The translations under genes and the position numbers were made by a program. Under the pieces are notes generated by a model. That model was given only the letters and a program-made list of their open reading frames with translations. It was not told where the DNA came from and ran no database searches. Positions 8,103-15,844 of a stretch of 52,682 bases of DNA are shown one piece after another. The stretch spans positions 1 through 52,682 of the forward strand of contig NZ_ALAP01000077.1 in assembly GCF_000280905.1 (NCBI RefSeq), in the 5' to 3' direction. The stretch is from Streptomyces sp. AA1529 (lineage in GTDB: Bacteria; Actinomycetota; Actinomycetes; Streptomycetales; Streptomycetaceae). Position 1 is the first letter of the stretch. Each line of letters begins with the position of its first letter.

Positions 8103-8382
8103 CCGGTCATGATCGCCTATGCCCGGCCCGAAGCATTCGGACGGTGATGCGCAGCACATCGATGGTCCCGGTGCGACACCTCCGGCTGCCTGCGTCGCGA
8201 AAGCAGTGCGCAACCGACGCGACCCCACCGCACGTCACCGGACGTGACCCTCGCCGTCTGCGGCCGGTGACAGCGCTCCTGCGGGCACCCTGGATGCGCC
8301 GCCGGCCCCGCCGGGCCTCCCGGTCGGGCACACCTGGCGCTGCACCTGGCGTTTCGGAACGCCGACTTGCGGAACCGCGGGC
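8103..8382. other. Gap between methyltransferase and ComB-like gene
   Basis: 280 bases. The ComB-like frame stays open leftward from 8228, so an N-terminal extension is possible. No other gene, hairpin or promoter could be supported. Confidence 0.4.
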
Positions 8383-9237
8383 TCAGCGCCGCTCGGCGCA
8401 GACGAGGAAGATCCTGCGGACGCCGGGGACGCCCCGCGGGGACACCGGGTCCCGCCAGCGGCCGTAGTGGGCGCTCTCGTCACCGGGCTGGACGACCTCG
8501 GCGGTGAAGCGGTGCCGCTCGAAGAGGGCCTCCGGATCGTCGGTGCCGAACCGCCAGGGGCAGCCCCACCGGGCGAAGACTTCCAGCTGGCCGCGCGCGT
8601 GGGCCGAGGTCAGCGCCTCGGCGTTGACCAGGTCCCCCGCGACCAGACTGCCGGTGGCGGTGACGGTGCGGAGGCGTTGCAGCAGCCGGTGCACCTCGTT
8701 CTCGTGCAGGTAGGGAAGCACGCCCTCGAGGAGCCACACGGAGGGCGCCGTCGCGTCGTATCCGGCCTCTTCCAGACGGCGCTCCCAGCCGGGAGCGGTC
8801 AGATCGGCCGCGATCATCCGATGCGCCACCCGGGGGCGCGCTCCGGCGAGCCGGCGCCGCTTGTGGTCCAGCACGGAGGGGCGGTCGATCTCGAAGTAGC
8901 GCACCGTCCGTGCCCACTCCAGCCGGTAGGGGCGGGAGTCGACCCCGGATGCGGCGGACACGATCTGGGTGTGCCGGCCTTGGGAGACGCGTTGCAGGAG
9001 GTCGTCGAAGAAGCGGGTGCGGATGGCGTTGACGTCGAGGCTGTCGGGCATCGCGCGCCGCCGGTGCGGTGGGAAGGTCGCGCCCCACACCTCGTCCAGC
9101 AGCTTCGGCCCCTCGTCGCCGCACAGTTCCTGCGCGTACGGGTCCGTGTAGAGCCGGTCCGGCCGTTGGCTCTCCAGCGCACGCATGGCGGCGGTCAGCA
9201 GCGCTGTGCGTCCCACCGCGTCCATCGTCTCGGTCAT
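8383..9237 (-). CDS. SAM-dependent methyltransferase, leucine carboxyl methyltransferase-like family
   Basis: 284 aa. The family signature is the loop IVSAASGVDSRPYRLEW, followed by the acidic strand RYFEIDRPSVLDHK, the APSVWLLEGVLPYLHENEVHRLL segment and a conserved start (DAVGRTALLTAAMRA). This class I fold family usually methylates carboxyl or hydroxyl oxygens of natural products. It starts 64 bases after the PhzM-like gene on the same strand, so they are probably co-transcribed. It may methylate a phenazine carboxylate. The substrate is inferred from position only. A second member of the family lies at 36194-37072, outside the cluster. Confidence 0.85.
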   Translation of the reverse strand: MTETMDAVGRTALLTAAMRALESQRPDRLYTDPYAQELCGDEGPKLLDEVWGATFPPHRRRAMPDSLDVNAIRTRFFDDLLQRVSQGRHTQIVSAASGVDSRPYRLEWARTVRYFEIDRPSVLDHKRRRLAGARPRVAHRMIAADLTAPGWERRLEEAGYDATAPSVWLLEGVLPYLHENEVHRLLQRLRTVTATGSLVAGDLVNAEALTSAHARGQLEVFARWGCPWRFGTDDPEALFERHRFTAEVVQPGDESAHYGRWRDPVSPRGVPGVRRIFLVCAERR

Positions 9238-9301
9238 GACGTCCTTTCCGGCGGCCGCCCCTCGGCTGCTGACTTCCGGTGTCGGTCGGCCGACGGCCCG
9301 G

Positions 9302-10351
9302 TCAACAGCCGTCGGCCACGGCCTCGATGATCGACGCGTGCGCGGAGAGGGTGTCCACCCGGCGCACGGTCAGTCCTGCCCGCGCCAGGAGCTGCTCGTA
9401 CTCCCGGCGCGTGCGCCCCTTCCCGTTGAGTACGGTCATCATCAGCATGTCGTGGGTCTTGCCGGGATGCGGCTCGTTCCCTTCCGGGATCAGACCGTTG
9501 ACGACCAGCAGCCGGCCGCCGGCCGGAGCCGCGCGGCCGCATGCGCGCAGGATCCGCACGCATTCCTCGTCCGGCCAGCTGGCCAGCACGTGCTTCAGCA
9601 GATAGACGTCGGCGCCGGGCGGGACCGCGGCGAAGAAGTCGCCGGCCTCCGCCTGCCACCGCCCGGCCAGTTCGGGGATGTCGAGCACGTGCGAGGCGAT
9701 GACCGGCTCCCGGTCGAACAGGACACCCGTCACCGCGGGGTGGCGCAGCAGGATCGCCCTCAGCAGCCCGCCGCTGCCGCCGCCCACGTCGACCACGCGC
9801 CGCACGGAGGAGAAGTCGAAGGCGCCCGCGACATCGTCGCTCAGCGTCTGCGAGAACGCCGCCATGCCGGCGTGGAAGGCCGCCCCCACCTCGGGGTGCG
9901 CGGCGAGGTGGTCGTAGAAGGGGAGGCCGTAGACCTGCTCGAAGCCGGTGCCACCGGTGCGTACCGCGTCCGGCAGCCGGGCCGCCGGGAGCCAGAAGAT
10001 GTCGTCTCCGCGCATCATGACGTAGTCGCGCAGCGACCCGTCCACGCCGGTGCGCAGCGGTTCGGCGAGCGGGGTGAGATGGAAGCGGCCGGTCCCGTCC
10101 TGGCGGAAGACGCCCTTCGTCGCGAGGAAACGCAACAGCCGCCCCAGGTGCGGGCCGTGCGCCTGTGCCGCCTGCGCGAGCTGCTCCGCGGTGCGCGGGC
10201 CGTCGGCCAGGTGGTCGGCGATGCCCAGGCGGGCCGCCGTGTGGAGGGCGGCCGAGTAGAGGTAGCCGAAGGACAGCTCCAGCAACTGGCCGGCCGGGTC
10301 CGCCGGGGCCGCCGGGGCGTGCTGGGGATCCGGGCGGGCGGCACTGGTCAT
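9302..10351 (-). CDS. PhzM-like O/N-methyltransferase (class I, acetylserotonin O-methyltransferase type)
   Basis: 349 aa from ATG 10351. An N-terminal winged-helix dimerisation domain spans about residues 20-110 (LELSFGYLYSAALHTAARLGIADHLADGP). The Rossmann domain has the SAM motif VVDVGGGSGGLLRAIL, then FDREPV, GDFFAAVPPGADVYLLKHVLASW and the C-terminal GRTRREYEQLLARAGL. PhzM of pseudomonads N-methylates phenazine-1-carboxylate; streptomycete relatives methylate phenazines or other aromatics. It is divergent from phzB across 391 bases, so it probably shares that control region. No PhzS-type flavin monooxygenase is present, so pyocyanin itself is not predicted. Confidence 0.86.
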   Translation of the reverse strand: MTSAARPDPQHAPAAPADPAGQLLELSFGYLYSAALHTAARLGIADHLADGPRTAEQLAQAAQAHGPHLGRLLRFLATKGVFRQDGTGRFHLTPLAEPLRTGVDGSLRDYVMMRGDDIFWLPAARLPDAVRTGGTGFEQVYGLPFYDHLAAHPEVGAAFHAGMAAFSQTLSDDVAGAFDFSSVRRVVDVGGGSGGLLRAILLRHPAVTGVLFDREPVIASHVLDIPELAGRWQAEAGDFFAAVPPGADVYLLKHVLASWPDEECVRILRACGRAAPAGGRLLVVNGLIPEGNEPHPGKTHDMLMMTVLNGKGRTRREYEQLLARAGLTVRRVDTLSAHASIIEAVADGC

Positions 10352-10742
10352 CAGCGGGGTCCTCTCTCGCCGCGCGGCTCGCGCGGCGGCTCGTGCCCGC
10401 GCGATGCCGGCTCGGCGGCTCGCCCTCCCGGGAGTGCCGCGACCGCTGTACGCGGAGTGGCCGTACGCCGGGTGCTGCCCTGCCGTGGTGCGGCGTGCGG
10501 GATGCGACGTGGCGTGCGGTGCCTCGGATGTGGTGCGGCCGGTTGGCGCACGGTTCGGGCCAGTGTGCGGAGGGTGGGTCGTGCGGTGGTCGAGGGGCGC
10601 AGGAAGGCGGGCGTGGCGGAGCGGGCGTGAGCGCCGTCGACTGCTCGTCATGCCTGCGTCAAGCGGCGGCCGAGTCCGTTCGCGGACGATCGGCCGCTCC
10701 GTACCCGCACCACCCCCCACCGGTTCCGCAAGGAGGCATTCC
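10352..10742. promoter_or_regulatory. Divergent control region of the phenazine cluster
   Basis: 391 bases between the PhzM-like gene and phzB, holding promoters for both arms. I could not name -35/-10 hexamers. The notable element is a stable hairpin at 10667-10696, about 46 bases before the phzB start. No regulator gene lies within the cluster. Confidence 0.6.
10667..10696 (+). promoter_or_regulatory. Stem-loop in the phzB leader
   Basis: The outer stem is cggccga / tcggccg, then a 2-base bulge on the right side only, then the inner stem gtccg / cggac closed by a ttcg loop. Two further pairs can form outside. On the phzB mRNA this would be a 12-14 bp hairpin ahead of the ribosome site aaggagg. 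Confidence 0.6.
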
Positions 10743-11246
10743 ATGGCCGACGCATCCGCCCGTACCGCGGCACAGGGCTTCGCCGACGCGGCCGCGCAGC
10801 GCCGCGCCAATCGCGCCACGGTCGAGAAGTATCTGGAACACACCAAGGGCCGGAAGCGGCTGCGCCGCCACGAACTGTTCGCCGAGGAAGGCAGCGGGGG
10901 ACTGTGGACCAACGACACCGGCGCCCCCATCGAGATCACCGGGCGTGCCCGCCTGGCCGAGCACGCCGTCTGGTCGCTGAAGTGCTTCCCGGACTGGGAG
11001 TGGTACAACATCCAGGTCTTCGAGACGCAGGACCCGCGCTTCTTCTGGGTCGAGTGCGACGGGCACGGGAAGATCAACTTTCCGGGCTATCCGGAGGGGT
11101 ACTACGAGAACCACTTCCTCCACTCGTTCCGCTTCGACGACCGGGGGCAGATCCTGCAGAACCGGGAGTTCATGAACCCGTTCGAGCAACTGCGCGCGCT
11201 CGGCATCCCGGTGCCGACGGTGCGGCGGGACGGCATCCCCACCTGA
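10743..11246 (+). CDS. phzB: PhzB: phenazine biosynthesis protein of the PhzA/PhzB family
   Basis: 167 aa, ATG 10743 behind a strong aaggagg site. The SnoaL-like/NTF2 fold carries the residues used by PhzA/B: His74 and Ser78 (AEHAVWSLK, matching His73/Ser77 of the Pseudomonas and Burkholderia proteins) and Glu142 (NREFMNPF, matching Glu140). Other family marks are WVECDGHGKINFPGYPEGYYENHF. The protein assists head-to-tail condensation of two PhzF-derived aminoketones to the tricyclic phenazine precursor. Only one copy is present, as is usual outside pseudomonads. It is the first gene of the rightward operon. Confidence 0.96.
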   Translation: MADASARTAAQGFADAAAQRRANRATVEKYLEHTKGRKRLRRHELFAEEGSGGLWTNDTGAPIEITGRARLAEHAVWSLKCFPDWEWYNIQVFETQDPRFFWVECDGHGKINFPGYPEGYYENHFLHSFRFDDRGQILQNREFMNPFEQLRALGIPVPTVRRDGIPT

Positions 11247-11447
11247 CCTCCCGCCCGCTGCCGACCCCGTGGACCCGCCGGGAGCCCCCCCCGCGGCGCC
11301 TCCGCCCGTACCGACGGCCCGCGCGCACCCCCACCCCGCACCCCCGGCGCCGCCCGAGCGGCACAGCGCACCGAGGGCACCGCCGTCCGGCGCCCCGGCC
11401 CGGCAGCCGCGCGGAGTTCCACCGCACGACAGAAAGGCACCGCTCCC

Positions 11448-12083
11448 ATGCCAGGCATCCCGCCCATCGCGTCCTACCCGCTTCCCTCCGCCCACGAGCT
11501 GCCGGCCAACACGGCCGACTGGAGCGTGGACCCGGACCGGGCAGTGCTGCTCGTCCACGACATGCAGCGGTACTTCCTGGCGCCGTTCCCCGGCACCGTG
11601 CGCGCGGAACTCCTCGGCAACGCCGGGCGGTTACGCACCAGCTGCGCGGCCCGCGGCGTGCCCGTCGCCTACTCCACCCAACCCGGCGCGATGAGCCCCC
11701 GGGACCGCGGTCTGCTGAAGGACTTCTGGGGCCCTGGGATGCGCGCCTCGGCCGACGACCGTCAGGTGGCCGAGGAACTGGCCCCCGCCGCGGGCGACTG
11801 GGTGCTCACCAAGTGGCGCTACAGCGCGTTCTTCCGCTCGCCTCTGCTGCGGCGGATGCGCGCGGCCGGGCGCGATCAGCTCATCCTGTGCGGCGTGTAC
11901 GCGCACGTGGGCGTGCTGGCGACCGCGCTGGACGCCTACGCGAACGACATCCGGACGTTCCTGGTCGGCGATGCCGTCGCCGACTTCTCGCAGGACCGGC
12001 ACCGGATGGCCCTCACCTACGCGGCGGAGCGCTGCGCCATGGTCGTCCCGGGCGATCGGCTGCTCGCGCAGGTCGCGCCATGA
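11448..12083 (+). CDS. phzD: PhzD: 2-amino-2-deoxyisochorismate hydrolase (isochorismatase family), with a TTA codon
   Basis: 211 aa. Asp38 (LLVHDMQRYF) and Lys122 (LTKWRYSAF) are at the same positions as the catalytic residues of Pseudomonas PhzD. The loop LILCGVYAHVGVL lacks the nucleophilic Cys of ordinary isochorismatases, as known for PhzD, which cleaves the enol ether by acid catalysis. The product is 2,3-dihydro-3-hydroxyanthranilate. Leu62 is encoded by TTA (11631-11633), the rare codon read by the bldA tRNA in Streptomyces. The stop overlaps phzE as ATGA. A 201-base C-rich spacer separates it from phzB. Confidence 0.96.
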   Translation: MPGIPPIASYPLPSAHELPANTADWSVDPDRAVLLVHDMQRYFLAPFPGTVRAELLGNAGRLRTSCAARGVPVAYSTQPGAMSPRDRGLLKDFWGPGMRASADDRQVAEELAPAAGDWVLTKWRYSAFFRSPLLRRMRAAGRDQLILCGVYAHVGVLATALDAYANDIRTFLVGDAVADFSQDRHRMALTYAAERCAMVVPGDRLLAQVAP

Positions 12084-14131
12084 GCGGCGTGCTGTTCGAG
12101 CGGGTGCTCGACGACCCGTCCGCACCGTTCGCTCTCCTCCACCGCCCCCACAGCGTGCCCGGGCACGGCGCAGACCGCCTGGAGGTCCTCGTCGGTCCGG
12201 TCTCCACGCCCCCGACGCTGGCGCGGATACCACTGCCGGAGCACCCGCTCCAGGAGCGCCCCGACAGCACGGGGCGGTCCGCCGACACCGCGGCCGGCAC
12301 GGCTCCCGGGGACGGCGGACACCGCCACGAGACGCTCGTGCTCATCCCGTACCGCCAGCTGACCGAACGCGGCTACGCCTGCGTCGACGACGCCACCCCG
12401 CTCGTCGCGCTGACCGTCACCGGCCAGGAGTCGCTTCCCCTCGCCGAGGCGCTGCCCCGGCTGCCGCGCACGGCGACGACCCTGGTCGACCAGCGCTTCG
12501 TGCCCGGAGACCCGGAGTACGCGGAGACCGTGCGCCGCGTCGTCACCGAGGTGATCGGGCGGGGAGCAGGGGCCAACTTCGTCATCAGGCGCGACTTCGT
12601 CGCCGACCTCACCGACTACTCCGTCGAACTCGCCCTGGCCTCCTTCCGCCGGCTCCTGGAGAGCGAGTCGGGTGCCTACTGGACCTTCCTGGTGCACACC
12701 GGGGAGCGCACGCTGGTGGGGTCGAGTCCGGAGCGGCACATCAGCCTGCGCGACGGCACCGCCGTGATGAACCCGATCAGCGGCACCTACCGCTATCCGC
12801 CCGGCGGCCCGGAACTCTCCGGAGTCCTGGACTTCCTCGCCGACCGCAAGGAGGCCGAGGAACTGTACATGGTCGTCGACGAAGAGCTGAAGATGATGGC
12901 GCGGGTCTGCGAAGGGGGCGGTCGCCTCGCCGGACCGTACCTGAAGGAGATGGCCCGGCTGGCTCATACCGAGTACTTCATCGAGGGCCGCACGGCGCGG
13001 GGCGTGCGCGAGATCCTGCGCGAGACGCTGTTCGCGCCGACCGTGACCGGGAGTCCCCTGGAGAGCGCGGCCCGGGTCATCTCCCAGTACGAGCGGCAGG
13101 GCCGCGGCTACTACAGCGGCGTCGCGGCCCTGATCGGCCGGGACGCGCACGGCGGCAGGACGCTGGACTCCGCGATCCTCATCCGGACCGCCGACATCGA
13201 CGCCACCGGGGAGGTCCGCATCGGCGTCGGTGCCACGCTCGTCCGCCACTCGGATCCGGCGTCCGAGGCGGCCGAGACCCGAGCCAAGGCGGCAGGACTC
13301 ATCGCGGCCCTGGAGCCGGGCTCCTCCCGCTCCTTCGCGGCCCATCCGAGCGTGCACGGTGCCCTGGCCCGGCGGAACGAGCCGCTCGCGGACTTCTGGC
13401 TGGACCGGACCGCAGCCGGCCGGACACCGGCGCCCGGGCCGCACCCGCCGGGGCCGGGCGACCCTCCCCCCGCGGGCGTTCCCGGATCGCCCGGGTTCCC
13501 CGGAGCCGCCGGCCTCGCCGACGCCCACGGCTTCGACGGTGCTGCCGACCTGGCCGGCCGCAGCGTCCTGGTCGTCGACATGGAGGACACCTTCACGGCG
13601 ATGATCGCCCTTCAGCTGCGGGCTCTCGGCCTGCGGGTGCGGGTGCGCCGCTACGACGAGGAGATCGCGTTCGACGCCTGCGACCTGGTGGTGATGGGAC
13701 CGGGCCCCGGCGACCCGCGGGATCTCGCGTGCCCCAGGATGGCCCGGCTGCATGCGGCGATCGGCGGCCTGCTCGAGCGGCAGCGTCCGTTCGTCGCCGT
13801 CTGCCTCAGCCACCAGGCCCTCTGCCGCCGGCTCGGCTTCCCGCTCCTCCGCCGGGACGTCCCCGACCAGGGGGTGCAGCGGGAGATCGACCTGTTCGGG
13901 GTCCGCGAACGGGTCGGCTTCTACAACACGTTCGCCGCCCACGCCCGGCACGACAAGACCGAAGTCGAGGGGATGGGTGTGGTGGAGGCGGCGCGGGATC
14001 CCCGGACGCAGGAGATCCACGCGCTGCGCGGGCCGCGGTTCGCGTCGATGCAGTTCCACGCCGAGTCGGTGCTCACCCGGAACGGCCCGCGCATCGTGGG
14101 CCGTGCCCTCCAGGCCGCACTCGGGCGGTGA
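12080..14131 (+). CDS. phzE: PhzE: 2-amino-2-deoxyisochorismate synthase (anthranilate synthase-like, with fused glutaminase)
   Basis: 683 aa. The chorismate-binding (TrpE-like) domain spans about residues 110-445 (MNPISGTYRYPPGG, KEAEELYMVVDEELKMMARVC, IRIGVGATLVRHS). A Pro/Gly-rich linker covers about 450-490. The class I glutamine amidotransferase domain spans about 495-683, with catalytic Cys575 (VAVCLSHQALC), His660 and Glu662 (MQFHAES). It converts chorismate and glutamine-derived ammonia to aminodeoxyisochorismate, the entry step of the pathway. The linker is longer than I expect for the family. It overlaps phzD by 4 bases; phzF follows after 110 bases. Confidence 0.96.
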   Translation: MSGVLFERVLDDPSAPFALLHRPHSVPGHGADRLEVLVGPVSTPPTLARIPLPEHPLQERPDSTGRSADTAAGTAPGDGGHRHETLVLIPYRQLTERGYACVDDATPLVALTVTGQESLPLAEALPRLPRTATTLVDQRFVPGDPEYAETVRRVVTEVIGRGAGANFVIRRDFVADLTDYSVELALASFRRLLESESGAYWTFLVHTGERTLVGSSPERHISLRDGTAVMNPISGTYRYPPGGPELSGVLDFLADRKEAEELYMVVDEELKMMARVCEGGGRLAGPYLKEMARLAHTEYFIEGRTARGVREILRETLFAPTVTGSPLESAARVISQYERQGRGYYSGVAALIGRDAHGGRTLDSAILIRTADIDATGEVRIGVGATLVRHSDPASEAAETRAKAAGLIAALEPGSSRSFAAHPSVHGALARRNEPLADFWLDRTAAGRTPAPGPHPPGPGDPPPAGVPGSPGFPGAAGLADAHGFDGAADLAGRSVLVVDMEDTFTAMIALQLRALGLRVRVRRYDEEIAFDACDLVVMGPGPGDPRDLACPRMARLHAAIGGLLERQRPFVAVCLSHQALCRRLGFPLLRRDVPDQGVQREIDLFGVRERVGFYNTFAAHARHDKTEVEGMGVVEAARDPRTQEIHALRGPRFASMQFHAESVLTRNGPRIVGRALQAALGR

Positions 14132-14241
14132 TCCGGCACCACGGCGCCCGGCCGGGATCCGGCACTCGGCCGCCGGCCACCCCGGAGCCGGGGCGACGCG
14201 GCCGGCTCCGCTCCTCTTCGCCCACCACTCGGAGGCCCCCG

Positions 14242-15126
14242 ATGCACACCTACGTCGTCGTGGACGCGTTCGCCCGCCGGCCGCTGTTCGGCAACCCCGT
14301 GGCCGTCTTCTTCGGCAGCGACGATCTCTCCCCCCGCACGATGCAGCGCATCGCGCGGGAGATGAACCTGTCGGAGACCACCTTCGTGCTCCGGCCCCGG
14401 CACGGCGGTGACGCCCGGATCCGGATCTTCACCCCGGTCAACGAGCTGCCGTTCGCCGGGCACCCGCTGCTGGGCACGGCCATCGCCCTGGGCACCCGCA
14501 ATCCGGGTGACCGGCTGCGGCTGGAGACGGCCATGGGCATCGTCCCGTTCGACCTCACACGGGAGCGGGGCAGGGTGGTCGCCGCCCGGATGCGGCAACC
14601 GGTTCCCACCTGGCGCCCCTTCGCGCGGGCCGGGGAACTGCTGACCGCGCTCGGCGTGGAGAAGTCCACACTGCCCGTGGAGATCTACCACAACGGGCCC
14701 CGGCACGTCTTCGTCGGCCTGGCGAGCGTCGCCGCGCTGTCCGCCCTCCGCCCCGACCACCGCGCCCTGGCCGGGTTCGAGGATCTGGCCGCCAACTGCT
14801 TCGCCCCCGGCCCGGACGCGGAGGAAGGACACCCGGCGCCGGGCGAGGAGGGCGCGAGCTGCTGGCGCACCCGGATGTTCTCGCCCGCCTACGGCGTCAC
14901 CGAGGACGCCGCCACCGGCTCCGCCGCCGGCCCGTTGGCCGTCCATCTGGCCCGGCACGGCATGGCCCCGTACGGCCGGACGATCCGGATCACCCAGGGC
15001 GTCGAGATGGGCCGCCCCTCGCTGATGCTGGCCCGGGCCGAGGGGACCGCGGAGTCCGGCTCCCCCGAGTCGGTGGAAGTGGGCGGCTCCGGGGTGCTGG
15101 TGGCGGAGGGCCGCCTCCATGTCTGA
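14242..15126 (+). CDS. phzF: PhzF: trans-2,3-dihydro-3-hydroxyanthranilate isomerase
   Basis: 294 aa, ATG 14242 behind cggagg. Catalytic Glu45 (NLSETTFV) sits exactly where the Pseudomonas enzyme has it, His74 (ELPFAGHPLLG) likewise, and the Asp of GVTEDAATGSAAG is at 222. The fold is diaminopimelate-epimerase-like. It isomerises the PhzD product to the reactive aminoketone that dimerises. A Pro/Glu-rich insert (about 190-205) makes it slightly longer than usual. Its end overlaps phzG by 8 bases, so phzF and phzG are coupled. Confidence 0.95.
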   Translation: MHTYVVVDAFARRPLFGNPVAVFFGSDDLSPRTMQRIAREMNLSETTFVLRPRHGGDARIRIFTPVNELPFAGHPLLGTAIALGTRNPGDRLRLETAMGIVPFDLTRERGRVVAARMRQPVPTWRPFARAGELLTALGVEKSTLPVEIYHNGPRHVFVGLASVAALSALRPDHRALAGFEDLAANCFAPGPDAEEGHPAPGEEGASCWRTRMFSPAYGVTEDAATGSAAGPLAVHLARHGMAPYGRTIRITQGVEMGRPSLMLARAEGTAESGSPESVEVGGSGVLVAEGRLHV

Positions 15127-15844
15127 CCGCGACGCGGAGCCGGCCCGCCCCGATGACATCCGCGCGACGACCGCGCGGCGGACACGGAAGCGGGACCGCA
15201 TGGACACCGACAGGTCGGAGACCCTGACCGCGGGGATCGACGTCACCTTTCCCGAGTATCTCTCGCCGCCCGCCGAGCCGCTGGGGCTCCTGCGCGGCTG
15301 GCTGGAGTCCGCGGAGGCGCGCGGCGTACGCGAACCGCGCGCCCTCGCGCTGGCCACCGCCGACGCCCGGGGCCGCTCCTCGCTGCGGACCGTCGTCCTG
15401 AACCGGGTGACCGCCACCGGCATCGTCTTCGCCACTCACGACGGCAGCCGCAAGGGCCGCGAACTCCGGGCCAACCCCTGGGCATCCGGGCTGCTGTACT
15501 GGCGCGAGACCGGTCAGCAGATCAGCCTGGCGGGCCCCGTCCGCAGGCTCCCCGACTCCGAGTGCGACGCCCTGTGGGCCGCCCGCCCCGTGTTCACCCA
15601 CGCCATGACCGTCTCCTCCCGGCAGAGCGAGCCGCTCGGTGACCCGGCGGACGTGGCCCGGCTGCGGGCCCGCGCCGAGACGGTCGGCAGCCAGGGCCCC
15701 CAACCGCGCCCCGCCGCCTACGTCGGGTTCGAGATCGCCTGCGAGTCCGTCGAGTTCTGGGCCGACGGCACCCGGCGCCTGCACGAACGGCTGCGCTACG
15801 ACCGCACCGCGGAAGGCTGGAGCGCGGTCCGCCTACAGCCGTGA
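15119..15844 (+). CDS. phzG: PhzG: FMN-dependent oxidase of the pyridoxamine 5'-phosphate oxidase family
   Basis: 241 aa from ATG 15119. An in-frame ATG at 15200 would give 214 aa, nearer the usual PhzG length, with gaagcggga ahead of it. Signature segments are SSLRTVVLNRVTATGIVFATHDGSRKGREL, GLLYWRETGQQISLAGPVRRL, TVSSRQSEPL and the C-terminal FWADGTRRLHERLRYDR. PhzG oxidises hexahydro- and tetrahydrophenazine carboxylates to stable phenazine-1-carboxylic or phenazine-1,6-dicarboxylic acid using FMN and O2. The last 12 bases overlap the convergent serine hydrolase gene. Confidence 0.94.
   Translation: MSDRDAEPARPDDIRATTARRTRKRDRMDTDRSETLTAGIDVTFPEYLSPPAEPLGLLRGWLESAEARGVREPRALALATADARGRSSLRTVVLNRVTATGIVFATHDGSRKGRELRANPWASGLLYWRETGQQISLAGPVRRLPDSECDALWAARPVFTHAMTVSSRQSEPLGDPADVARLRARAETVGSQGPQPRPAAYVGFEIACESVEFWADGTRRLHERLRYDRTAEGWSAVRLQP

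Noticed and set aside
12017..14059. Long open frame (about 680 codons) on the minus strand opposite phzE
   Set aside because: It lies fully antisense to phzE, which has all its catalytic residues. The translation is low-complexity Gly/Arg/Val-rich with no domain; such mirrors are produced by high GC3.
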